Source of the DNA: Pseudomonadota bacterium
Lineage (GTDB): Bacteria; Pseudomonadota; Alphaproteobacteria; Rhizobiales; Xanthobacteraceae
Length of the DNA stretch: 6,380 nt
Reading direction: 5' to 3'
NCBI GenBank assembly: GCA_023391175.1
Contig: JAEWBL010000151.1
Coordinates: 1-6,380, forward strand
Of this stretch, positions 1 through 6,380 are shown piece after piece; the stretch's first letter is position 1; every line of letters begins with the position of its first letter. Position numbers and translations under genes: made by a program. The notes beneath the pieces were generated by a model, which was not told where the DNA came from, did no database searches, and saw only the letters and a list, made by a program, of their open reading frames with translations.

Positions 1-3000
1 TATAGCTGGTATCTCTATTCCGGCGCCCGGGTGAAGCACCCTATGGTGCGCGGGCGCCTGCTCAAGCTCTGGCGCGAGGCGCGGTCCAAGTTGCCGCCGG
101 TGGCCGCCTGGGCCTCCATCGTCGGCAACGCGGAAAAGCGCGCGTCCTACACCTCGATCCGTGGCCATGGCGGCCTCGTGCGCGCCACGTGGGACGAGGT
201 GAACGAGATCATCGCCGCCGCCAACGCCTACACCATCCGCACCCACGGTCCGGACCGGGTGGCGGGCTTCTCGCCCATCCCGGCCATGTCCATGGTCTCC
301 TATGCGGCGGGGGCGCGCTATCTCTCGCTGCTCGGCGGCGTGTGCCTCTCCTTCTACGACTGGTATTGCGACCTGCCGCCGGCCTCGCCGCAGACCTGGG
401 GCGAGCAGACCGACGTGCCGGAAAGCGCCGACTGGTACAATGCCGGCTTCATCATCGTGTGGGGCTCCAACGTGCCGCAGACGCGCACGCCGGATGCCCA
501 TTTCTACACCGAGGTGCGCTACAAGGGCACCAAGAGCGCGGTGGTGACGCCGGACTATGCCGAGGCCACCAAGTTCGCCGATATCTGGCTGAACCCCAAG
601 CAGGGCACCGACGCCGCGCTGGCCCTCGCCATGGGCCACGTGATCCTGCGCGAATATCATCTTGACCGGCAGGTTCCCTACTTCGACGATTACCTGCGCC
701 GCTATTCGGACATGCCCTTCCTCGTGCGCCTCGTGGAACGCGACGGGCGGCTCGTGGCCGAGCGGATGCTGCGCGCCTCCGACCTGCCCGGCGGGCTCGG
801 CGAAGGGAACAATCCCGAGTGGAAGACCGTCGCCTTCGATGACGCCAGCGGCGATCTCGTCGCCCCCGTCGGCTCCATCGGCCACCGCTGGGGCGAACAG
901 GCGAAATGGAACCTGGAGGAGAAGGACGGCACCGGCCGCGCCCTGCGCCTGCGCCTCTCGCTGGAAGAGCACGCGGACGAGATCGCGGCCGTGGACTTCC
1001 CCTATTTCGGCGGCCGCGCCACCGAGCATTTCGTGGCCACGAACCATGGCGAGGTGCTGACGCGCAACCTGCCCGTCCGCCTCATCCAGGGCGCGGACGG
1101 CAGCGTGATGAAGGTCGCCACCGTCTACGATCTCATGATGGCCAATTACGGCCTCGACCGCGGCTTCGGCGGCGGCAATGTCGCCGTCTCCTATGACGAG
1201 GACGTGCCCTTCACGCCCGCATGGGCCGAGCGCATCACCGGCGTGAAGCGCGACGCCATCATCACCGTGGCGCGCGAGTTCGCCACCAATGCGGAGAAGA
1301 CCAACGGGCGCTCGATGATCATCATCGGCGCGGCCATGAACCACTGGTATCACATGGACATGAACTACCGGGGGGTCATCAACCTTCTGGTGTTCTGCGG
1401 CGCCATCGGCCAGTCGGGCGGCGGCTGGTCGCACTATGTGGGGCAGGAAAAGCTGCGCCCGCAGACCGGCTGGCAGCCGCTCGCCTTCGGCCTCGACTGG
1501 TCGCGCCCGCCCCGGCACCAGAACGCCACCTCCTTCTGGTATGCCCACACGGACCAGTGGCGCTACGAGACGCTGACCGCCGGGGAAATCCTCTCCCCCA
1601 CCGCGCCCAAGGGCGAGTGGGACAAGAGCTTCATCGACTACAATGTCCGCGCCGAGCGCATGGGCTGGCTGCCCTCTGCGCCGCAATTGAAGCAGAACCC
1701 CCTCGCCATCGCCGCCAAGGCCAAGGCCGCCGGCCAGGAGGTGAAGGACTATGTGGCCTCGGCGCTGAAAAGCGGCGATCTGGAGCTGTCCTGCCACGAT
1801 CCCGACCACCCGGACAACTGGCCGCGCAACCTCTTCGTCTGGCGCTCCAACCTGCTCGGCTCTTCCGGCAAGGGGCACGAATACTTCCTCAAGCACCTGC
1901 TGGGCACCCAGCACGGCGTGATGGGCAAGGACCTCGGCGCCGAGGGCGCGGTGCGCAACACGGAAGTCGCGTGGCACGAGGAAGCGCCCACCGGCAAGCT
2001 CGATCTTCTGGTGACGCTGGACTTCCGCATGTCCACCACCTGCGTCTACTCGGACATCGTGCTGCCCACCGCCACCTGGTACGAGAAGAACGATCTGAAT
2101 ACTTCGGATATGCACCCCTTCATCCATCCGCTCTCGGCGGCCGTGGACCCGGCGTGGGAGGCGCGTTCCGACTGGGAGATCTACAAGGGCCTCGCCCGCA
2201 CCTTCTCGGCCGTCGCGCCCGAAGTGTTGGGGGTGGAGACGGACACGGTGCTCACCCCCATCCTGCACGATACGCCCGCCGAGATCGCGCAGGCGCTGGA
2301 TGTGAAGGACTGGCGCAAGGGCGAGGTGGAGCCCATCCCCGGCAAGACCATGCCCACGGTGACCGTGGTGGAGCGTGACTATCCGGCGACCTACGCCCGC
2401 TTCACCGCGCTCGGCCCGCTGATGGAGAAAATCGGCAATGGTGGCAAGGGGATCAGCTGGAAGACCGGACATGAGGTGGAGGCGCTGAAAGCCCTCAACG
2501 GCACCCATCGCGACGGCCCGGCCAAGGGCCTCGCCAAGATCGAGAGCGACATCGACGCCGCCGAGGTCATCCTCATGCTGGCGCCGGAGACCAATGGCGA
2601 GGTGGCGGTGAAGGCGTGGGAGGCTCTGTCCCACAACACCGGCCGCGACCACGCTCACCTCGCCTTGCCGAAGGAAGACGAGAAGATCCGCTTCCGCGAT
2701 GTGCAGGCGCAGCCGCGCAAGATCATCTCCTCGCCCACCTGGTCGGGCATCGAGAGCGAGAAGGTCTGCTACAACGCCGGCTATACCAACGTCCACGAAC
2801 TGATCCCCTGGCGCACGCTCACCGGCCGCCAGCAGCTTTATCAGGATCATCTGTGGATGCGGGCCTTCGGCGAGGAGCTGGTGACCTGGAAGCCGCCGGT
2901 GGACCTGAAGACCATCCCCGGCCATCGCAACGCCAAGCCCAACGGCAACCGGGAAATCGTGCTCAACTTCCTCACGCCGCACCAGAAATGGGGCATCCAC

Positions 3001-3450
3001 TCCACTTATACTGACAATCTCCTGATGCTCACCTTGAACCGCGGCGGGCCGGTGATCTGGATCAGCGAGGACGACGCCCGCGCGGCCGGCCTTGCTGACA
3101 ATGACTGGGTGGAGGTGTTCAACGCCAACGGCGCGCTCACCGCCCGCGCCGTGGTCTCCCAGCGCGTCATGCCGGGCATGGCCATGATGTATCACGCGCA
3201 GGAGAAGATTATTAACACACCCGGCTCGGAAATGACCGGCAAGCGCGGCGGCATCCATAATTCCGTGACGCGCACGGTGCTGAAGCCGACCCACATGATC
3301 GGCGGCTACGCCCAGCAATCCTACGGCTTCAACTATTACGGCACGGTCGGCGCCAACCGCGACGAGTTCGTGGTGGTGCGCAAGATGAACAAGGTCGACT
3401 GGCTCGAGGATGAGCTGCCGGCCGCTTCCCAAAAGGAGATGGCCCAATGA
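1..3450 (+). CDS. narG: Respiratory nitrate reductase alpha subunit NarG (5' partial)
   Basis: Catalytic subunit of the membrane-bound, cytoplasm-facing nitrate reductase; it reduces nitrate to nitrite at a Mo-bisMGD centre with electrons from NarH. The frame is open from base 1, where the first residues YSWYLYS match E. coli NarG from about residue 99, so roughly 98 codons are missing. The lost part should carry the N-terminal His/Cys ligands of cluster FS0. The GTG at 31 is an internal Val codon, not the start. 1149 residues are visible, which gives about 1247 in total, the usual family length. The molybdenum-ligand Asp (E. coli Asp222) is in YCDLPPASPQTWGE, at 370-372 (window codon 124). 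Other conserved blocks are WGSNVPQTRTPDAHF (463-507), NHWYHMDMNYR (1339-1371), GQSGGGW (from 1408) and, from about codon 989 (NFLTPHQKWGIHS), the C-terminal molybdopterin-dinucleotide-binding domain. There is no frameshift. The stop overlaps the narH start. A nitrite oxidoreductase NxrA of the Nitrobacter type is the main alternative, judged less likely. Confidence 0.97.
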   Translation, partial: YSWYLYSGARVKHPMVRGRLLKLWREARSKLPPVAAWASIVGNAEKRASYTSIRGHGGLVRATWDEVNEIIAAANAYTIRTHGPDRVAGFSPIPAMSMVSYAAGARYLSLLGGVCLSFYDWYCDLPPASPQTWGEQTDVPESADWYNAGFIIVWGSNVPQTRTPDAHFYTEVRYKGTKSAVVTPDYAEATKFADIWLNPKQGTDAALALAMGHVILREYHLDRQVPYFDDYLRRYSDMPFLVRLVERDGRLVAERMLRASDLPGGLGEGNNPEWKTVAFDDASGDLVAPVGSIGHRWGEQAKWNLEEKDGTGRALRLRLSLEEHADEIAAVDFPYFGGRATEHFVATNHGEVLTRNLPVRLIQGADGSVMKVATVYDLMMANYGLDRGFGGGNVAVSYDEDVPFTPAWAERITGVKRDAIITVAREFATNAEKTNGRSMIIIGAAMNHWYHMDMNYRGVINLLVFCGAIGQSGGGWSHYVGQEKLRPQTGWQPLAFGLDWSRPPRHQNATSFWYAHTDQWRYETLTAGEILSPTAPKGEWDKSFIDYNVRAERMGWLPSAPQLKQNPLAIAAKAKAAGQEVKDYVASALKSGDLELSCHDPDHPDNWPRNLFVWRSNLLGSSGKGHEYFLKHLLGTQHGVMGKDLGAEGAVRNTEVAWHEEAPTGKLDLLVTLDFRMSTTCVYSDIVLPTATWYEKNDLNTSDMHPFIHPLSAAVDPAWEARSDWEIYKGLARTFSAVAPEVLGVETDTVLTPILHDTPAEIAQALDVKDWRKGEVEPIPGKTMPTVTVVERDYPATYARFTALGPLMEKIGNGGKGISWKTGHEVEALKALNGTHRDGPAKGLAKIESDIDAAEVILMLAPETNGEVAVKAWEALSHNTGRDHAHLALPKEDEKIRFRDVQAQPRKIISSPTWSGIESEKVCYNAGYTNVHELIPWRTLTGRQQLYQDHLWMRAFGEELVTWKPPVDLKTIPGHRNAKPNGNREIVLNFLTPHQKWGIHSTYTDNLLMLTLNRGGPVIWISEDDARAAGLADNDWVEVFNANGALTARAVVSQRVMPGMAMMYHAQEKIINTPGSEMTGKRGGIHNSVTRTVLKPTHMIGGYAQQSYGFNYYGTVGANRDEFVVVRKMNKVDWLEDELPAASQKEMAQ
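3433..3440 (+). promoter_or_regulatory. Ribosome binding site for narH
   Basis: AAGGAGAT lies in the last codons of narG. Its GGAG core (3435-3438) ends 8 bases before the narH ATG at 3447. The start and the narG stop share the ATGA at 3447-3450, so ribosomes finishing narG are well placed to reinitiate on narH. Confidence 0.75.
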
Positions 3451-4982
3451 AGATCCGCGCCCAGATCGCCATGGTGCTGAACCTCGACAAGTGCATCGGG
3501 TGTCACACCTGCTCCGTCACCTGCAAGAACGTGTGGACGAGCCGCCAGGGCGTGGAATACGCTTGGTTCAACAATGTGGAGACCAAGCCCGGCGTCGGTT
3601 ACCCGCGCGAGTGGGAGAACCAGAAGAAGTGGAAGGGCGGCTGGCGCCGCAAGGAAAACGGCAAGATCGAGCCGCGCATCGGCGCCAAGTGGCGGGTGCT
3701 CTCCAACATCTTCGCCAATCCGGACCTGCCGGAAATCGACGATTATTACGAGCCCTTCACCTTCGATTACGAGCATTTGCACACCGCGAAGGAATCGAAG
3801 GCCTTCGCCACTGCGCGCCCGCGCTCCCTCGTCTCTGGCGAGCGGATGGAGAAGATCGAATGGGGGCCGAACTGGGAGGAGATCCTGGGCGGCGAGTTCG
3901 CCAAGCGGCGGAAGGATGTGAACTTCGAGGGTGTCGAGGCCGAGATCTACGGCCAGTTCGAAAACACCTTCATGATGTACCTGCCCCGCCTGTGCGAGCA
4001 CTGCCTCAACCCCACCTGCGCGGCGGCGTGCCCCTCCGGCGCCATCTACAAGCGCGAGGAGGACGGCATCGTCCTCATCGATCAGGACAAGTGCCGGGGC
4101 TGGCGCATGTGCGTCTCGGGCTGCCCCTACAAGAAGATCTACTACAACTGGTCTTCGGGGAAGTCCGAGAAGTGCATCTTCTGCTATCCGCGCATCGAGG
4201 CGGGCCAGCCCACCGTGTGCTCGGAAACCTGCGTCGGGCGCATCCGCTATCTCGGCGTGCTGCTCTATGACGCCGACCGCATCGAGGAAGCGGCGAGCGT
4301 GAAGGACGAGAAGAAGCTCTACCAGGCCCAGCTCGACCTCTTCCTCGATCCAAAGGACCCCGCCGTCATCGCCCAGGCCCGCGCGGATGGCGTGCCGGAT
4401 GCGTGGATCGAGGCGGCGAAGGTCTCGCCCATCTGGAAGATGGCCATGGAGTGGAAGGTCGCCTTCCCGCTCCATCCCGAATACCGCACCCTGCCCATGG
4501 TCTGGTACGTGCCGCCGCTCTCCCCCATCCAGTCCGCCGCCACCGCCGGCAAGATGGGCATGGATGGCGAGATGCCGGATGTGCGCTCGCTGCGCATCCC
4601 CTTGCGCTACCTCGCCAATCTCCTCACCGCCGGCAACGAGGAGCCGGTCGCCCTGGCGCTGGAACGCATGCTCGCCATGCGCGCCTACATGCGGGCGAAG
4701 ACCGTGGACGGGCGCATCGATGCGCGCGTCGCGACCAGGGTCGGCCTCACCGGCGCGGACATTGAGGACATGTACCAGACCATGGCCATCGCCAATTACG
4801 AGGACCGGTTCGTCATCCCCACCGCCCATCGCGAGGCGGGGGAAGATCCATTCGATCTGCGCGGCTCGTGCGGCTTCTCCTTCGGCAACGGCTGCTCGGG
4901 CGGGGACAGCGATGTGAACCTGTTCGGCAGCCCCACCCACACGCCCGGCCGGCGCACCAAGACCCCGATGGAGGTGGAGTGA
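3447..4982 (+). CDS. narH: Respiratory nitrate reductase beta subunit NarH
   Basis: Electron-transfer subunit carrying four iron-sulfur clusters between the haems of NarI and the Mo centre of NarG, on the cytoplasmic face of the membrane. It is complete at 511 residues (E. coli NarH has 512). Four cysteine groups are visible: C16, C19, C22, C26 (CIGCHTCSVTC); C183, C186, C191, C195 (CEHCLNPTCAAAC); C216, W219, C222, C226 (CRGWRMCVSGC); and C243, C246, C258, C262. Trp219 replaces a cysteine in the third group, the known NarH feature that gives a [3Fe-4S] cluster next to NarI, with three [4Fe-4S] clusters elsewhere. Residues 340-360 (PLHPEYRTLPMVWYVPPLSP) and the Cys/Gly-rich segment near 475-483 are also as in E. 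coli. The ATG is supported by the Shine-Dalgarno, the 4-base overlap with narG and an N-terminus (MKIRAQIAMVLNLDKC) that aligns with the E. coli protein from its first residue. No defect is seen. Confidence 0.98.
   Translation: MKIRAQIAMVLNLDKCIGCHTCSVTCKNVWTSRQGVEYAWFNNVETKPGVGYPREWENQKKWKGGWRRKENGKIEPRIGAKWRVLSNIFANPDLPEIDDYYEPFTFDYEHLHTAKESKAFATARPRSLVSGERMEKIEWGPNWEEILGGEFAKRRKDVNFEGVEAEIYGQFENTFMMYLPRLCEHCLNPTCAAACPSGAIYKREEDGIVLIDQDKCRGWRMCVSGCPYKKIYYNWSSGKSEKCIFCYPRIEAGQPTVCSETCVGRIRYLGVLLYDADRIEEAASVKDEKKLYQAQLDLFLDPKDPAVIAQARADGVPDAWIEAAKVSPIWKMAMEWKVAFPLHPEYRTLPMVWYVPPLSPIQSAATAGKMGMDGEMPDVRSLRIPLRYLANLLTAGNEEPVALALERMLAMRAYMRAKTVDGRIDARVATRVGLTGADIEDMYQTMAIANYEDRFVIPTAHREAGEDPFDLRGSCGFSFGNGCSGGDSDVNLFGSPTHTPGRRTKTPMEVE
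4970..4974 (+). promoter_or_regulatory. Ribosome binding site for narJ
   Basis: GGAGG sits inside the 3' end of narH, 7 bases before the ATG at 4982. It decides the narJ start: the same frame is open further upstream from an ATG at 4868, but that start lacks an equally good site, would overlap narH by over 100 bases and would add a low-complexity extension not seen in NarJ. Confidence 0.75.
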
Positions 4983-5713
4983 TGGACGACAACCTCACCC
5001 TCAAGGCCCTCTCCCGCCTCCTCCTCTATCCCGAGGCGGCATTGCAGGATGCGGCGCCCCACATCGCCGACGCGCTCATCCAAGACGGCCGGCTCGATGC
5101 CGCAACCCGCCTCGCCCTGATGCCGCTTCTGCGGTCGCTGGCCGGTGAAGACCTTTACGACCTGCAGGAGGCCTATGTGAGCCTCTTCGACCGCACGCGG
5201 CGCCTGTCCCTGCACCTGTTCGAGCATGTGCACGGGGAGAGCCGCGACCGCGGGCAGGCCATGGTGGACCTCGCGGCGCTCTACGAGAAAGGCGGCCTCG
5301 CCATCACCGCCAACGAGCTGCCGGACTTCCTGCCGCTGTTCCTGGAGTTCGCCGCCACCCGCCCGCAGGCGGAGGCCGAGGGACTGCTCGCCGACGTGGA
5401 CCACATCCTCGCCACGCTGGAGGAGCGCCTTGCCGAGCGCGGCTCGCTCTATGCCCCCGTGCTCACCGCCGTGCGCCGACTTGCCGGCGCGCAGGCTGAG
5501 GCCGTGCCCGCAGCGGCGCCCGCGCGAGAGGCCGAAGACCACTCCGCCCTCGACCTGAATGCGCTGGACAGGGAGTGGGAGGAGACCGCCGTCACCTTCG
5601 GCCCCGGCGATGCCGCCTCCTGCGGCGTCGATCGCTTCCGCACCCAGCTGCGCGCCGCCCAGCGCGATGCGCGCGACCCGGCGCGCCAGCCCGCGCCCCA
5701 ACCTGCCGCCTGA
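4982..5713 (+). CDS. narJ: Nitrate reductase molybdenum cofactor assembly chaperone NarJ
   Basis: System-specific chaperone that binds apo-NarG, allows insertion of Mo-bisMGD and FS0, assists haem maturation of NarI, and prevents premature membrane docking of NarGH. It acts in the cytoplasm and is absent from the mature enzyme. It has 243 residues (E. coli NarJ 236) and is mostly helical by composition. The family signature LFEHVHGESRDRGQAMVDL is at residues 79-97. The N-terminal SRLLLYPEAAL (11-21) and central ELPDFLPLFLEF (112-123) also match NarJ of the TorD/DmsD-like chaperone family. A WEE motif (199-201) follows a linker rich in Ala and Pro (about 171-187). The C-terminal tail (about 225-243) is rich in Ala, Arg, Pro and Gln and does not resemble the E. 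coli tail. The start shares one base with the narH stop (TGATG). The product is clear from sequence and position; nothing suggests loss of function. Confidence 0.95.
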   Translation: MDDNLTLKALSRLLLYPEAALQDAAPHIADALIQDGRLDAATRLALMPLLRSLAGEDLYDLQEAYVSLFDRTRRLSLHLFEHVHGESRDRGQAMVDLAALYEKGGLAITANELPDFLPLFLEFAATRPQAEAEGLLADVDHILATLEERLAERGSLYAPVLTAVRRLAGAQAEAVPAAAPAREAEDHSALDLNALDREWEETAVTFGPGDAASCGVDRFRTQLRAAQRDARDPARQPAPQPAA

Positions 5714-5719
5714 AGGAGA
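5714..5719 (+). promoter_or_regulatory. Ribosome binding site for narI
   Basis: AGGAGA follows directly after the narJ stop codon. Its GGAG core (5715-5718) ends 6 bases before the narI ATG at 5725. The whole narJ-narI gap is only 11 bases and consists essentially of this site, so narI is expected to be translated from the same mRNA. Confidence 0.75.
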
Positions 5720-5724
5720 CGACC

Positions 5725-6380
5725 ATGTCACAGGCCATCAATTCAGCCCTGTTCGGCTGGTATCCCTACCTCTGCCTCACGGTGTTCCTCGTCGCCAGCC
5801 TCATCCGGTTCGACCGCGAGCAATACACCTGGAAGACCGGCTCCTCGCAGCTCTTGCGCAAGCGGCAATTGCGCTGGGGGTCGAACCTCTTCCACGTGGG
5901 CATCCTCGTCATCTTCATCGGCCATGCCGGCGGCCTGCTGACGCCCATCTGGGTGTTCGACACGCTGGGAATCTCGCACAGCTTCAAGCAGGGGCTCGCC
6001 ATCACGGTGGGCGGCATCGCCGGGGTGATGTGCTTCATCGGCATCGCGCTTCTGGCCCATCGCCGGCTGTTCGATCCGCGCATCCGGGCGAATTCCAGCT
6101 TCGGCGACACCGCCATCCTGCTGCTGCTCTGGGTGCAGCTCACGCTCGGCCTCTCCACCATCTTCGTCTCGCTGCATCACATGGATGGGCACGAGATGGT
6201 GAAGTTCATGAACTGGGCGCAGGGCATCCTCACCCTCCAGCCGGCGGCGGCGGCCTATGTGGCGGACGTGAGCCCCATCTTCAAGGCGCACCTCGTGCTG
6301 GGCATGACGATCTTCCTCGTCTTCCCCTTCACCCGCCTCGTGCATGTGTGGAGCGCGCCGGTCTGGTATCTCGGCCGGCC
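5725..6380 (+). CDS. narI: Respiratory nitrate reductase gamma subunit NarI, cytochrome b (3' partial)
   Basis: Membrane anchor that oxidises quinol on the periplasmic side and sends electrons through two b-type haems to NarH. The frame runs off the window after 218 codons plus two bases; E. coli NarI has 225 residues, so only a short cytoplasmic tail is missing. Five hydrophobic segments are seen at about residues 12-28, 54-76, 90-111, 129-148 and 185-205. The four haem-ligand histidines are present: H57 and H67 (NLFHVGILVIFIGH), H189 (FKAHLVLGMT) and H207 (RLVHVWS). By homology H67/H189 bind the distal haem bD and H57/H207 the proximal haem bP. Lys88 matches E. coli Lys86 of the quinol site. 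Other family motifs are QYTW (33-36), RRLFDPRIRA (113-122) and HHMDGHEM (151-158). There is no cleavable signal peptide, as expected. Confidence 0.97.
   Translation, partial: MSQAINSALFGWYPYLCLTVFLVASLIRFDREQYTWKTGSSQLLRKRQLRWGSNLFHVGILVIFIGHAGGLLTPIWVFDTLGISHSFKQGLAITVGGIAGVMCFIGIALLAHRRLFDPRIRANSSFGDTAILLLLWVQLTLGLSTIFVSLHHMDGHEMVKFMNWAQGILTLQPAAAAYVADVSPIFKAHLVLGMTIFLVFPFTRLVHVWSAPVWYLGR

Noticed and set aside
31..33. GTG as a possible narG start.
   Set aside because: The narG frame is already open from base 1 with conserved residues (YSWYLYS) before this codon, and homology calls for about 98 more residues upstream.
1221..2378. A 385-codon plus-strand open frame inside narG.
   Set aside because: It is an out-of-frame shadow of narG with an Arg/Ala/Gly/His-rich translation; the narG frame over the same bases is continuous and conserved.
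4092..4127. Missing cysteine (Trp219) in the third NarH iron-sulfur motif as a possible defect.
   Set aside because: This Cys-to-Trp change is normal in NarH and creates the [3Fe-4S] cluster, so it is not a mutation.
3410..4270. A 286-codon plus-strand open frame across the narG-narH junction.
   Set aside because: It is a shifted frame over conserved narH sequence, rich in Arg, with no recognisable motif.
3336..4940. A 534-codon open frame on the minus strand opposite narH and the 3' end of narG.
   Set aside because: It is codon-aligned with narH, so it stays open simply because narH avoids TTA, CTA and TCA. Its translation is low-complexity (Ala, Gly, Arg, Asp, Val, His) with no recognisable domain, while narH is fully conserved.
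4868..4981. An N-terminal extension of narJ from the ATG at 4868.
   Set aside because: It would lie wholly within the conserved end of narH and gives a low-complexity leader; the ATG at 4982 has a good Shine-Dalgarno and matches the NarJ N-terminus.
4796..5731. A 311-codon minus-strand open frame opposite narJ.
   Set aside because: It is codon-aligned with narJ and has the same codon-usage explanation; the composition is Gly/Ala/Arg-rich and no family is recognised.
5743..6345. A 200-codon minus-strand open frame opposite narI.
   Set aside because: It is codon-aligned with narI, is highly charged and His/Glu/Asp-rich as expected from reversing a membrane protein gene, and ends at a sense TCA codon of narI.

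Overview
The window is one continuous piece of a respiratory nitrate reductase operon, narG-narH-narJ-narI, all on the + strand. It is cut at both ends: narG lacks about its first 98 codons and narI lacks its last few. The base composition is high GC (judged by eye), leucine is mostly CTC or CTG, and TTA, CTA and TCA codons are very rare. With the operon type, this points to a high-GC proteobacterium. The heavy CTC use makes me lean to an alphaproteobacterium of the Hyphomicrobiales kind, but this is a weak inference and a betaproteobacterium is not excluded.

Layout: 1-3450 is narG (catalytic Mo-bisMGD subunit, 5' partial). 3447-4982 is narH (four-cluster iron-sulfur subunit, complete, 511 aa). 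4982-5713 is narJ (assembly chaperone, complete, 243 aa). 5725-6380 is narI (dihaem cytochrome b membrane anchor, 3' partial, 218 codons seen). narG and narH overlap by 4 bases (ATGA), narH and narJ overlap by 1 base (TGATG), and narJ and narI are 11 bases apart. Each downstream gene has its own Shine-Dalgarno sequence. No non-coding stretch exceeds 11 bases, so there is no room for an internal promoter, terminator or RNA gene outside coding sequence. The operon promoter, any narK transporter and any regulator genes would lie outside the window.

How the genes work together: NarI oxidises quinol at the periplasmic side of the membrane and passes electrons through its two b haems to the [3Fe-4S] and [4Fe-4S] clusters of NarH. 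From there they reach NarG, where nitrate is reduced to nitrite in the cytoplasm. This generates proton motive force by a redox loop. NarJ is not part of the final enzyme; it holds NarGH while cofactors are inserted and before it docks on NarI. The metal-binding residues I could check (NarG Mo-ligand Asp, 15 NarH cysteines plus the Trp replacing the sixteenth, four NarI haem histidines and a quinol-site Lys) are all present, and no reading frame is broken. The operon looks functional and conventional.

I found no sign of a previously undescribed system. The long antisense reading frames are a by-product of codon usage. The findings below are modest points, scored accordingly.
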